Assembly (NCBI RefSeq): GCF_030052815.1
Contig: NC_079509.1
Coordinates: 47,032,313 to 47,096,312, forward strand
DNA from: Hevea brasiliensis
Lineage: Eukaryota; Streptophyta; Magnoliopsida; Malpighiales; Euphorbiaceae
Length of the DNA: 64,000 nt
Reading direction: 5' to 3'
The position numbers were made by a program, and so were the translations under genes. The notes under the pieces are model-generated. The model saw only the letters and a list, made by a program, of their open reading frames with translations, was not told where the DNA came from and searched no databases. Shown piece by piece: positions 21,524-33,691 of the stretch; positions within the stretch are counted from its first letter, which is position 1, and every line of letters begins with the position of its first letter.

Positions 21524-24509
21524 TGTAGACCCTTATTTTGTGATGAGTATGTGCATTGAGGCCGTGGGAAACCCGATGATGAAAAATTATATGACTGTAA
21601 GATGTAATTGGAGGCATGGAGCTGAATTATTAATTCCGTGGCATGATCTTGAAAAAAATAAAAATAATAATAAAATTTTGGGGAAATTAATTTAATTAAA
21701 TTTAAATAAAATTTTATTTTGTTTAAATTTAATATGGGTAGTTCTTAAATGGATCTAATTAAGTTTAATTGGGCTCTATGGGCCTAAGAAAGCCTAGTTA
21801 GGAATTTTAAATGGGACCCATTTAATTATTTTCTAAAAATTAAAATAACAAAATATCTCTCTTCTCCTTGACCCCACTCTCTTCCTCACTCCCTATTGGT
21901 GCCTTCCATTTTTTCCTGTCTTCCTATTGGTTGAAACACCTCACCCATATCCCAGTCTTATTCGAATTCTGCAATCGCAGTTGTTTAAGTCATCTAAACT
22001 TTATCACCCTAAGACTCCAAATCCTACCACACCTCTTCCTCATTCCCTATTGGTGCCTCCCATTTTTTTCTGTCTTCCTATTGGTTGAAACACCTCACCC
22101 ATATCCCAGTCTTATTCAAATTCTGCAATTGTAGTTGTTTAAGTCATCCAAACTTTATCATCCTAAGACTCCAAATCCTATCACACCTCTCTCCCAAAAC
22201 CCTATAAATACCCTACTAGAGAAGAGAAGAAGAGGAGGATGGGAGAAAAGAGGAAGAGAAAATTCAAAGCTATAGGAAATTTAGAGACATTCAAAACTCT
22301 TTGAGTTCTTCCTTATTTTTTCTTTTCTTCAAGAAGATTTTCATACAAGATTTCTGAAAGGTAAGTTTTTATTGTTTTCTTTTCAAGATCTATGCCATAC
22401 AATATTTTAAATCTATGCTCCTTGTCTTCAATTTATTTTATATGTTCATATTGATCATGTAATCATGTTTAATTTGAGGGGATACACAACTCTGCACATG
22501 TTTAATTTCTGTCTCTCGTATTTTTATTATTTTTCTTTATTTTATAAATCTGTAAAAATTTTGTAAAAATTATATTCATATTCTACACGAAATTCCATTA
22601 ATTTTAGGCTCAAGAATCACTAAAAAAGCTTTAATATTTTGTAAGTTATGGCTGTTTGAAGTTAGGGTTCCTGTAAAATCTGATTTGCAGGATATCCGAC
22701 TTGTGGAGCCCATATCTCCCTTGTTCCTTAATATTTTTGTGCAAATCTAGTGTCTAAAATTAACTTCAGAATCTTATGAATCTTTTCCAATTGGTTTTGC
22801 ATTCATATCTTTTGTGGTTAATGAGTTATGAATTTTACAAAAAAGTAGTACGATTCTGTCACTTAGAAGAGTTACGATTTATGTAGATCATTCGGCTAGG
22901 GTTTTGTTTGATTTATAAATTTTATGTTATTGTATGATATGTAAGCTGTCTTCTGTAATTTTTTTATGATTTTTAGGCATGTTTAACTATTTTTAAAAAA
23001 TCGAATTTCTTGCTACTGTTAATCTGCCAGAATTTAAAAATTGTATATTTATGCATGTTCTTGTATTTTCTTGGGTTTTAATTGATATTTGATCTATTTT
23101 TCTGTGTTCTTTTAATTCAAGAAGTGTTATGAAGTGTTTGGATAATGTTAGAAGACTTAGACCATTAGGTAGTTGTAATTAATTAGGAATCTTAACCCTT
23201 TAGGAGACTAGAGTTAGAATCCAATGTAAATTGTTATTAATATTTTTTTTATTTCTTTTATTTTCTTTAGTTTCTTTATTTTTTTTTATTACAAACAAAA
23301 TTGGTAAGTAGCCCTAAGGTAAGTACCAAAGAGGGCATTTGCGTGGAGCTTATATGGAGCTAAACGGGAGTAAGCCAGGGATATCATTGTCATACTAGAA
23401 GAGAAGACCCTTTTTTAAGGGTAGCTTGCCCCAATGGCAACTGCATTTATCAACAGGTAAGTAGCTCTAAACTTCTCGAATAACCATTGGCATGAAATTG
23501 TGGTAATAATAGAACTTTTATTTGGTAAATTAAAATTAATTTTGTTTTTAATTTAACTGACTTTTGCATGTAATTAATTTAAATAAATACTTTGTAAATT
23601 AAAATTAATCTTGTTTGTAAATTAAACTAACATTGGCATGTAAATAAATTTAATTTAATACTTGGTAATTGTAAAATAAATTTGCATGTTAGAAATCTTT
23701 TTTAGGTTGTGATTGTTTGGGACTTATGTGATATTAGAATAAATTACACATGTACATAATTAACTTAGTTTAATTATCCTTAGGGTAACTTGGTGAAAAT
23801 TAATTAATTAGGTTAAATAGAAACGTAGGGTTATTTGAAATTGAATTTGTTTGTAAATTAAATTCTCAATAATAAATTAATTTTAGTCATTTGGTAAATA
23901 TCATTTAAATAATTAGCAACCCCATAGATAGGAATTACTTGTGCATGAAAATTGTGTGTAAACAACAACCCTTTTTGTGAATTACTTGCGTGTGTAGGAT
24001 TAGAATTGCATTTTTTAGGATAAAAGTTTAATAAAGGAATAATAAACAAGACTTCTAGAAACATTAGTAGAGGACTGGCACTCGAATTAACGAGGTTAGA
24101 CCAGGCGTAAGGGGTGCCTAACACCTTCCCCTTACGTACCCACTATCCCGAACCTAGACATTGGGCTATGGTAATGACGGTTGTGGAAACTCTGCAAGGA
24201 GTAAGTTGCCATCCATGACCCTCGGAAGAAACACTGAATATGTCCCGGTTATTACCCGGGTGGCGACTCCTGTCTATCTATGCCTTCGTGGCATAAATCC
24301 TTAGTACCGTGGTAGTGTTATGGGAAGACGGTACTTACCAGTGGTTTGATTCTATTAGGATTGTATGAAGTGCATGTCTAGGAAATGCTGTCTAAGGAGG
24401 TGGTATTTAAGTGAGACCATTGTGACTCCACCATCTTTCCTGGGTATTACCTGGTGCATTTTATATAATTTTAATGGATGATATTTCGCCTCACGCCCCA
24501 CCTCCCACA
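21524..24509 (+). repeat. 5' LTR of the Tat-like element
   Basis: 2,986 bp, TGTAGACC...CTCCCACA. It contains an internal near-repeat of about 150 bp (about 21880-22035 and 22035-22190: Cctattggt...ttcctattggttgaaacacc...cccagtctta) and a likely TATA box, ccctataaatacc, at about 22200, placing the transcription start shortly after. Confidence 0.95.
22198..22212 (+). promoter_or_regulatory. TATA-box-like site in the LTR
   Basis: aaccctataaatacc is the best TATA match in the LTR and precedes a purine-rich leader (gagaagagaagaagagg). The same site occurs in the 3' LTR at about 30233-30247. Confidence 0.6.
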
Positions 24510-24511
24510 GT

Positions 24512-24531
24512 CTGGCGACTCCACTGGGGAC
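24512..24531 (+). other. Primer-binding site of the Tat-like element
   Basis: TGGCGACTCCACTGGGGAC follows two bases after the LTR. Tat/Ogre-type gypsy elements carry a closely similar site, reported as complementary to an arginine tRNA (recalled, not checked). Confidence 0.75.
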
Positions 24532-25430
24532 TAAATGGATAGTTACTCCAACATGTTTCTATTAGTCTAATATTATTCCTCTGTTAAACTTTTTGCATTG
24601 CACTACACTATCACACGGATCACCCTTACCCTTTTAGCCCCGTTAGTACTAGCCAAGGAGACCATGGTTCTACTCGAGCTATGACGAATTGGTGAATGCT
24701 AGCACCCCATGCCTGTACCTTTGAGTATATAAAAGAGCCACAGCTCCGGCCGTTGTGCTTAATGGACAAGCTCTCGCATGGGTGACCCTTTTCCTACCCG
24801 ATGAAGCCCATGAGCCATAGATTTTAACCCTAGGTACCCCGTAGATTTTTGTTGTGCTAGATTTATAACCTTACTGTTCAAACCATAAGTTCTAGTGGTA
24901 GTTGAGATGAACCTAGGCCTATGCATAGGCCCAATGTTTGTATAGGCCCAAGTCCATTTCAAAACCCATGTTAAGCAAGAGGATGCTTACTTATGGTTAA
25001 ATTTTAAGATATAAATCCTTTGTTTGTGAGGGTTTGTTTGTGAGGAAGGATCGTCTGGACCACCTGTTGGTGTGTCAGTGTACCATAGCCTAGGATAGAA
25101 TTTTTGTTACCCTACACGTGAGAGTTGAAGGTATAAGGGGCGAAGATTTAGTTACGGAGATTTTTTTTCGGTTTGATTCAGTCTTTGGTCCGATTTTAGT
25201 TCGTTTATATGGTGCAGTTTTGATTGATTTTGGTTCTAGTGGTATGGTTCGATTTTGGTTTTGTAAAAGTAAAGGCAAAAAAAAAAAAGAAAAAAAAAAG
25301 AAAAAAAATGGTCCATTCATGCATTGCATTCATGTACATAGCATGCTTAGGTTAACCCTTAAATCCTATTTTTTTGAGCAAACATAGCCTCAAAACACAC
25401 CAAAGAGACTTCCAATCAAGTCACTTGGGT
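24532..25430 (+). other. Untranslated leader of the Tat-like element
   Basis: About 900 bp before the first gag-like residues, with no supported gene. It includes an A-rich run with scattered G (25277-25309). Confidence 0.5.
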
Positions 25431-25920
25431 TAGGAAAGGGAAGAGACTAGTGCGGATTTCACCTGCACTACTTAGGATGGAAGAAATTATGGCCGTGCTT
25501 GATGAAATATTGAATGCCAAGATGTTTGAGCTAGAAGAGACAATTGTGGTCAACTTTAGAAAGAGGCCCCAAAGTAGGCCAATTAAGTGGCATTAAAGTT
25601 ATTGAGGTTCAAATTGTGTCTCAAACCCCAAGAAGATTTTTTCAATTTAGCCAACCCTTATCCGAAGTTTTGGAGCGTCTCAAAGCTCAAGACCTCCTAT
25701 AGCTCTTAGCACCCGGACCACTACCAAATCCACTCCCACCTAGCTATGATATCAACCAATGTTATCGGTCCTACCAAGCCCACAGTCATGACACCGATTG
25801 ATGCTTTTAACTTAAGCATGATATCTAAGACCTAATTGATGCCAAAAGGATGATTGACCCAGAAAATCAACCCAAAAGCCCCATGCCTAGCCAAAATTTC
25901 TACCTACGCCAAGTCTCTAC
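25430..25920 (+). pseudogene. Gag remnant of the Tat-like element
   Basis: Reading with frame changes gives a segment near RRFFQFSQPLSEVLERLKAQ, then LAPGPLPNPLPPSYDINQCY, a degraded HDTD...LKHDI, DLIDAKRMIDPENQP. This matches the C-terminal part of Tat/Ogre gag, where a PPNPLPPSY linker precedes a CxH..HDTxxC motif and an IQDLID helix. Several stops are present (for example after KAQDLL and LKHDI). The capsid N-terminus was not recognised. Confidence 0.7.
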
Positions 25921-27728
25921 ATGATCTCCATCACCCCAAATAACCCTAACAGAATTATTGACTTTATCCAACACATCCAAAAGCCCAATGAACTTATCCA
26001 ACCCATCCAAAAGCCCAGTGAACCTATCCAACCAATCCAAAAGCCCAATGAACCTCAGTCTATAATGGTTGTTGACATTTGTGATAATTCTAGCTATGAT
26101 GAGGGTCCTTTGGATGTCTGGACTGATTCTGATGAGGAGATAGTTGCATTACAACTAGATGGTTCAATTCTACTAGTGTCTGATTTTCAAGTTGTAGGGA
26201 TCTATAAAAACTAGATGGATCTAAAAGTGGCTACTATGAAGAAAAGGCTGAGTTTTTTCTTAGCACAGGCTTAGAAGAAAGTATAGATGGTCTGGTGACT
26301 TTTCTTGAGATGATGGGGCAGATCACGAGTCATGGTTTAGGCTATGAGCTAACAGAGAGGAAGAAGAGCTAAAGCCTCCTAAGTTCTTGAAAGATGGGGC
26401 TATTACCTTGACATATGTGTAGGGGTTACCACATGTGAAATAGCTAAAGCGTAAAATCAGCACCATTGATCTGAGGACTGCATGAAAAGCCAAACACCTA
26501 AAGCTACACCCCTATGTTTGAGTCTATCTTTTGTAATGCTCACAGTAGTGATATTGATGTTTCCAATTCTGACGTACTTGATAAATATTTCGAGGCCAAG
26601 ATCAATAACATTCCCAGTCCTTCTGCTTACTTGTTTGATGTTTATTCTAATGGGCATATGCATGGCATTCATAATCATTTAGAATCTATTTTTGTTAATG
26701 CATCAAAATCGATCTCTATTAATTTGGGTACACCAAATAATCCTAAAGACATTAAGTTAGCTGAAGATTTAATCTAAGAAGAAAGAGATAAATTTATAGC
26801 CTTGTTAACAAAGTACCAAGAAGCACATGCCTTGAGCTTAAAATCAGATGGCCGATTCCCAAGCCACGCTGGTGTCGCTATAGGAAAAGAGTGATCAAAA
26901 GTTGACTTAGCCAGTTATCCTAATGAGGAGTAAAATTTTATGCTATGAAGGATTAGTAGTAGCACATGTGGACCTAGAGGGAGAAGGAAAATGATATGAA
27001 GACATAAGGAGGTCTCTGGAAGTGAGAGAATACTCACAATAAGCCTACAAAAGAGATAGAGCAACAATTCATGGATTAGCCACTCAACTTACTTTAGCTG
27101 GGGGGCAATTCTACAAACTCTTATGTGTGATAGAAAAACAGGCTGAGCAAATAATGAAAGAAATACTTGCAGGAAATTTGTGGTCCACATATGAATGGAA
27201 ATGTTCTAGTTGGGAAAAAAATGTTCGAAACATATAAGGATTGGCCTGAAAAACTCCCTTATGTTCTTTAAGATTATCGTAGTATTACAAGGACATCCAC
27301 GAGGGCAACCCTATTCTCTTTAGTGTATGGGATTAAAGTAGTGCTATCCATTAAGCAAGAGGTCAAATCCTTAAGAGTGATGGTAGAAGCTAAGATCCTA
27401 GAAAATGAGTGGGCCTATAAGAGATATGAAGAACTAGCTTTGATTGATGAAAAGAGGATGCGAGCCTTGTATCATATGCAGGCTTATCAAAGGAAGATAA
27501 CTAGAGCCTTTAATAAGAAGGTGAAGCCAAGAAAGATCAAAGAGGGAGATATGGTTATGAAACAAACTCGGCCCATCCCTTTTGATCCAAGAGGAAAGTT
27601 TAAGCCAAACTGGGATGGTCCACACATAGTCAAAAAAATCTTGCTACTGTAAGAATATCAGACCTGGATGGGAATGAATTTCAAGAACCAGTCAATTTAG
27701 ACAGGCTTAAATGGTACTTTGTGTGAGA
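25921..27728 (+). pseudogene. Fragmentary pol of the Tat-like element (pre-RT and integrase tail)
   Basis: Order of recognised pieces: a proline-rich repeat of QPIQKPNEP-like units (25960-26060); KLAEDLI-EERDKFIALLTK (26756-26815), the lead-in to Tat reverse transcriptase; QAEQIMKEILAGNLWSTYEW (27134-27195), from the integrase zinc region; EKLPYVL-DYRSITRTST and LFSLVYGIKVVL; then the integrase C-terminal region as an open frame of 109 codons (27323-27652: MVEAKILENEWAYKRYEEL, AYQRKITRAFNKKVKPRKIK, FKPNWDGPHIVKK), ending after a shift in DLDGNEFQEPVNLDRLKWYF. The RT fingers and palm, RNase H and the integrase DDE core are missing, replaced by only about 300 bp between 26860 and 27130. Confidence 0.8.
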
Positions 27729-27732
27729 CAGG

Positions 27733-28331
27733 CCCGCTAAGCTGAAAACCTGCAAAAGGCGGTCTAGGCAAAAGTAAGGGTCAAAGAAAAAAAGAACGAA
27801 AGAAAAAAAAAGAAAAAGAAAAAAGAAAAGAAAAGAAAAAAATGCTAGATTGAAAACCTACAAAAGGCAGTCTAGGCAAAAGGAGAGATGAGAGAAGATC
27901 TGGATGGAAAACCTGAAAAGGCCATTCGGCAGGTTATAAAGCTTATTTCTAACTTTGAAAGGTTAGAAATTTAGCAAAACTAAATGTAAGAGGGAGTAAT
28001 GGTGTACCTGAATAAATAAAAAAGTTTTTATTGCATTAACCAGGAATAGATTTTATTTAATTATGATTGTGAATGTTTGTGTCTTGAGGGATACATCAAA
28101 AGAGTAAGTAATTGAACTGCATTGTTTTGATTTAACCTATTGTCTTGTGAGCATGATAGAATAGGTGCTTGATATGAATATCCTGGTGATTGTCTAATTT
28201 CAAAGAAAAAAAAAAGAGAAAAAGAAAAGAAAAAAGTGAGCTCGCTAAGTGGAAAACCCGAAAGGGCCGCTTAGGCAAAAGTTAGAGCAAACCCGCTGAG
28301 ATGAAAACCGAAAAAGGCATTTCAGGCAAAA
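27733..28331 (+). repeat. Dispersed ~40-bp hairpin-prone repeats
   Basis: Five imperfect copies of gctaag-n-gaaaacc-n-aaaaggc-n-taggcaaaag at 27733-27774, 27844-27882, about 27899-27935, 28240-28281 and 28291-28331. They are separated by purine-rich runs of aaagaaaagaaa type. In the fourth copy CTAAG...CTTAG encloses CCCGAAAGGG, a nested hairpin. Confidence 0.75.
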
Positions 28332-28649
28332 GTTAGGGCACAGAGAATGGAGTTCATGGAAGAGAAATGAGTCAAGGAAGAAACCATAGGGGAAGAGAAG
28401 AAAAAGAAAAATCAGAGGGAAATTGTATTGTGACCTTAAGGAAGTCTTTTTAGTGAATGGTTTTTCTCAAAAATTTTGAGGCTAAAAGAAAGTTTTTGCA
28501 AAAGAGATCCCTCAGAGGACTATGTTTTTTATAGAATCTCCAATAAAATTTGCATTCTCATGATAGGAAATAGCATACAGGAAGCACAAAAATCAGAGAG
28601 AATTTTGAGACCAAGTTATCCTAATTTTTTTCAAATCACGAATTAGATA
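28332..28649 (+). other. Non-coding interior of the Tat-like element
   Basis: About 320 bp between the two repeat arrays; nothing recognised. Confidence 0.4.
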
Positions 28650-29118
28650 TTTTTTGGTAAATCCTTAGACGTTGTTTAGAGCGCACGACATAGTTGTGTA
28701 AGGCGTAGAAGAACACGCATCAACATGTCACCTGTAGGTGTGTAAGGCGTAGAAGAACATGCATCACCACAGTTTCAAGTGTCGAACTACGAGGGGGTCT
28801 GATTCTTCCTCAGGATAGCGAGGGGGATACGTAGGTAGTTTAGGACTGCGATCCTAAATACGAACCCACAACATTTCATGACAGATGTTTTTTGGTAAGT
28901 CCTTAGACGTTGTTTAGGGCACATGGCATAGTTGTGTAAGGCGTAGAAGAACACGCATCAACATGTCACCTGTAGGTGTGTAAGGCGTAGAAGAACATGC
29001 ATCACCACAGTTTCAAGTGTCGAACTACGAGTGGGTCTGATTCTTCCTCAGGATAGCGAGGGAGATACGTAGGTAGTTTAGGACTACGGTCCTAAATACG
29101 AATCCACAACATTTCAAA
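28650..29118 (+). repeat. Two tandem copies of a 238-bp unit
   Basis: The unit begins near tttttggtaa...ccttagacgttgtttag. The two copies (28650-28887, 28888-29118) differ at only a few positions. Each unit itself contains a shorter internal duplication, gtgtaaggcgtagaagaaca. Confidence 0.9.
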
Positions 29119-29137
29119 ACACAGAGTTTCCATTATC

Positions 29138-29470
29138 ATGAGACCGTAGCTAGTCTCATGATGCAAGGTGTATCGACAGAGTAAGATGCATTCGATTTTC
29201 ACATTATAAAGTTATCACTGTTATGAGACCGTAGCTAGTCTCATAACACAGAGTGTATCGACAGAGCAAGATGCACTCAATTTTTACATGACACAGTTAT
29301 CACTGTTATGAGACCGTAGCTAGTCTCATGACGCAGAGTGTATCGACAGAGCAAGATACACTCGTTTTTCACATGACACAATTATTACTATTATGAGACC
29401 GTAGCTAGTCTCATAACATAGAGTATGTCGACCGAGCAAGATATACTTGATCCTCATAGCCAATGTTTCA
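29138..29470 (+). repeat. Four tandem 85-bp units each with a perfect hairpin
   Basis: The phrase ATGAGACCGTAGCTAGTCTC begins at 29138, 29223, 29308 and 29393, an exact 85-bp period. In each unit ATGAGAC and GTCTCAT form a 7-bp stem around an 8-base loop, and agagtgtatcgacagagcaag follows. The array stops shortly before the purine tract. Confidence 0.95.
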
Positions 29471-29540
29471 TAGTTATTAGAAATTTGAGTTTCACTTTGA
29501 CGAAACTTGAGCAATGCTTTCGCATTGATTTCAACTTTCG

Positions 29541-29558
29541 CCAAAGTGGGGGGCAAAC
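29541..29558 (+). other. Polypurine tract of the Tat-like element
   Basis: ccaaagtggggggcaaac lies directly against the TGTAGACC start of the 3' LTR. Confidence 0.85.
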
Positions 29559-32543
29559 TGTAGACCCTTATTTTGTGATGAGTATGTGCATTGAGGCCGT
29601 GGGAAACCCGATGATGAAAAATTATATGACTGTAAGATGTAATTGGAGGCATGGAGCTGAATTATTAATTCCGTGGCATGATCTTGAAAAAAATAAAAAT
29701 AATAATAAAATTTTGGGGAAATTAATTTAATTAAATTTAAATAAAATTTTATTTTGTTTAAATTTAATATGGGTAGTTCTTAAATGGATCTAATTAAGTT
29801 TAATTGGGCTCTATGGGCCTAAGAAAGCCTAGTTAGGAATTTTAAATGGGACCCATTTAATTATTTTCTAAAAATTAAAATAACAAAATATCTCTCTTCT
29901 CCTTGACCCCACTCTCTTCCTCACTCCCTATTGGTGCCTTCCATTTTTTCCTGTCTTCCTATTGGTTGAAACACCTCACCCATATCCCAGTCTTATTAGA
30001 ATTCTGCAATGTGATTGTTTAAGTCATCTAAACTTTATCACCCTAAGACTCCAAATCCTACCACCCCTCTTCCTCATTCCCTATTGGTGCCTCCCATTTT
30101 TTTCTGTCTTCCTATTGGTTGAAACACCTCACCCATATCCCAGTCTTATTCAAATTCTGCAATTGTAGTTGTTTAAGTCATCCAAACTTTATCATCCTAA
30201 GACTCCAAATCCTATCACACCTCTCTCCCAAAACCCTATAAATACCCTACTAGAGAAGAGAAGAAGAGGAGGATGGGAGAAAAGAGGAAGAGAAAATTCA
30301 AAGCTATAGGAAATTTAGAGACATTCAAAACTCTTTGAGTTCTTCCTTATTTTTTCTTTTCTTCAAGAAGATTTTCATACAAGATTTCTGAAAGGTCAGT
30401 TTTTATTGTTTTCTTTTCAAGATCTATGCCATACAATATTTTAAATCTATGCTCCTTGTCTTCAATTTATTTTATATGTTCATATTGATCATGTAATCAT
30501 GTTTAATTTGAGGGGATACACAACTCTGCACATGTTTAATTTCTGTCTCTCGTATTTTTATTATTTTTCTTTATTTTATAAATCTGTAAAAATTTTGTAA
30601 AAATTATATTCATATTCTACACGAAATTCCATTAATTTTAGGCTCAAGAATCACTAAAAAAGCTTTAATATTTTGTAAGTTATGGCTGTTTGAAGTTAGG
30701 GTTCCTGTAAAATCTGATTTGCAGGATATCCGACTTGTGGAGCCCATATCTCCCTTGTTCCTTAATATTTTTGTGCAAATCTAGTGTCTAAAATTAACTT
30801 CAGAATCTTATGAATCTTTTCCAATTGGTTTTGCATTCATATCTTTTGTGGTTAATGAGTTATGAATTTTACAAAAAAGTAGTACGATTCTGTCACTTAG
30901 AAGAGTTACGATTTATGTAGATCATTCGGCTAGGGTTTTGTTTGATTTATAAATTTTATGTTATTGTATGATATGTAAGCTGTCTTCTGTAATTTTTTTA
31001 TGATTTTTAGGCATGTTTAACTATTTTTAAAAAATCGAATTTCTTGCTACTGTTAATCTGCCAGAATTTAAAAATTGTATATTTATGCATGTTCTTGTAT
31101 TTTCTTGGGTTTTAATTGATATTTGATCTATTTTTCTGTGTTCTTTTAATTCAAGAAGTGTTATGAAGTGTTTGGATAATGTTAGAAGACTTAGACCATT
31201 AGGTAGTTGTAATTAATTAGGAATCTTAACCCTTTAGGAGACTAGAGTTAGAATCCAATGTAAATTGTTATTAATATTTTTTTTATTTCTTTTATTTTCT
31301 TTAGTTTCTTTATTTTTTTTTATTACAAACAAAATTGGTAAGTAGCCCTAAGGTAAGTACCAAAGAGGGCATTTGCGTGGAGCTTATATGGAGCTAAACG
31401 GGAGTAAGCCAGGGATATCATTGTCATACTAGAAGAGAAGACCCTTTTTTAAGGGTAGCTTGCCCCAATGGCAACTGCATTTATCAACAGGTAAGTAGCT
31501 CTAAACTTCTCGAATAACCATTGGCATGAAATTGTGGTAATAATAGAACTTTTATTTGGTAAATTAAAATTAATTTTGTTTTTAATTTAACTGACTTTTG
31601 CATGTAATTAATTTAAATAAATACTTTGTAAATTAAAATTAATCTTGTTTGTAAATTAAACTAACATTGGCATGTAAATAAATTTAATTTAATACTTGGT
31701 AATTGTAAAATAAATTTGCATGTTAGAAATCTTTTTTAGGTTGTGATTGTTTGGGACTTATGTGATATTAGAATAAATTACACATGTACATAATTAACTT
31801 AGTTTAATTATCCTTAGGGTAACTTGGTGAAAATTAATTAATTAGGTTAAATAGAAACGTAGGGTTATTTGAAATTGAATTTGTTTGTAAATTAAATTCT
31901 CAATAATAAATTAATTTTAGTCATTTGGTAAATATCATTTAAATAATTAGCAACCCCATAGATAGGAATTACTTGTGCATGAAAATTGTGTGTAAACAAC
32001 AACCCTTTTTGTGAATTACTTGCGTGTGTAGGATTAGAATTGCATTTTTTAGGATAAAAGTTTAATAAAGGAATAATAAACAAGACTTCTAGAAACATTA
32101 GTAGAGGACTGGCACTCGAATTAACGAGGTTAGACCAGGCGTAAGGGGTGCCTAACACCTTCCCCTTACGTACCCACTATCCCGAACCTAGACATTGGGC
32201 TATGGTAATGACGGTTGTGGAAACTCTGCAAGGAGTAAGTTGCCATCCATGACCCTCGGAAGAAACACTGAATATGTCCCGGTTATTACCCGGGTGGCGA
32301 CTCCTGTCTATCTATGCCTTCGTGGCATAAATCCTTAGTACCGTGGTAGTGTTATGGGAAGACGGTACTTACCAGTGGTTTGATTCTATTAGGATTGTAT
32401 GAAGTGCATGTCTAGGAAATGCTGTCTAAGGAGGTGGTATTTAAGTGAGACCATTGTGACTCCACCATCTTTCCTGGGTATTACCTGGTGCATTTTATAT
32501 AATTCTAATGGATGATATTTCGCCTCACGCCCCACCTCCCACA
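29559..32543 (+). repeat. 3' LTR of the Tat-like element
   Basis: 2,985 bp, differing from the 5' LTR by only a handful of changes that I could spot (for example around 29998-30016, 30064, 30398 and 32504). This indicates a recent insertion. Confidence 0.95.
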
Positions 32544-32548
32544 ATTAT

Positions 32549-33043
32549 AAAATAAATTAATAACACATATTTAAAAATTTTAAAAATAAAATAAATTTTA
32601 AATACATTTCATAATATATAGTTTTTTAATTATGGAAGATATGAATAACTTTTTTTTATTTTTGAATTAAATAAATTTTCTATAATATGCAAGAAAACAC
32701 GTTTTTCATTTTTTTTAAATTTTTTTAGAAATAAAAAATAAAAATTTTCTTATAAATTATTTATTTTCCATGTTTTTCCTTAATTTTAGAAAGATGAGAC
32801 CTTTTTATTCAGATAGAGGGTGCATGTGTACTAGATATGCTCAATAATCCCTCTTCAACAAGTAAACGAGCCCTCCATGGATTTGTTTTCCTTCATCTTT
32901 ATTTCCTTTATGTCCTTGAACAACTTGGAAAATAATTACGTTTGGGAGGTAGTAGATTAATTTGATGAACTGAATAATAAAGATTTTTGAAGATTGTTAA
33001 AACCTTCAAATATCTTTCTTTAAAAGATCATAGGTTCTCCTAA

Positions 33044-33120
<77 letters not shown>

Positions 33121-33600
33121 TTTAGAACCTACAAAATCTTGCATTACTTTGTAAAACCTTCCTCAAACATGGAGTAACTGTTGTGCTCAAATAGAGAAAT
33201 TTTGAAATAACTAAATTAGGGTTTAATTTTAAAGTTAAATGAGATTTTAATGCATAATTTTTTTTTTGAAATGTTATTTTATAACCCAATGTTAAATATA
33301 ATTGAACTCATATTCTCCATACATATTGCAAATTCATTATTTTTGAATATAACCAATATGTATAATTGATAATTGAATTCATATAGGATTTGCAATCTAA
33401 TATTTATTTGAGCTTATATATAATGATTTATTTTTAATCAAAATATAAAAATAAATTTAATACCGTTCATGAAAATTGTAGTTGTTAGTAAGAGCAATAT
33501 ACACAAATATTGAAAGTAGTATGCACCATTGTGCTATTTATTTTGTTTATTAAAATATGCATATTCATACATTACATGAAGGCATAAATGGATACAACAT
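32549..33600. other. Intergenic with compound microsatellite
   Basis: No gene seen. A (CA)n(TA)n tract of about 75 bp occupies 33043-33118. A second (AT)n run lies at 33633-33668 in the 3' flank of EG45 copy 2. Confidence 0.7.
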
Positions 33601-33629
33601 CATCCTTTATTCTCTTTTTTTTTTTTTAA

Positions 33630-33671
<42 letters not shown>

Positions 33672-33691
33672 CGTTCCACCTCCAACTTCCC

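Larger units (their letters stand above)
21524..32543 (+). mobile_element. Tat/Ogre-like Ty3/gypsy derivative with most of pol deleted
   Basis: An 11,020-bp element with near-identical 3-kb LTRs (21524-24509 and 29559-32543), target duplication ATTAT (21519-21523 and 32544-32548), a primer-binding site at 24512 and a purine tract before the 3' LTR. The 5-kb interior holds pieces of gag and the far end of integrase, all with stops. Protease, the reverse transcriptase core, RNase H and the integrase catalytic core were not found. The 3' third of the interior is made of tandem repeats. Family assignment rests on gag (PPSYDIN...HDTD...LIDAKRMID) and the integrase tail. A copy this young but defective must have been mobilised by proteins from elsewhere. 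Confidence 0.9.

Noticed and set aside
28650..29470. CRISPR-like array
   Set aside because: Units are contiguous tandem repeats without unique spacers, inside a retrotransposon of a plant genome.
31892..32158. Open frame of 88 codons present twice (also 23858-24124)
   Set aside because: It lies inside the two LTRs of the Tat-like element, antisense to it, and resembles no protein; the duplication is explained by the LTR pair.
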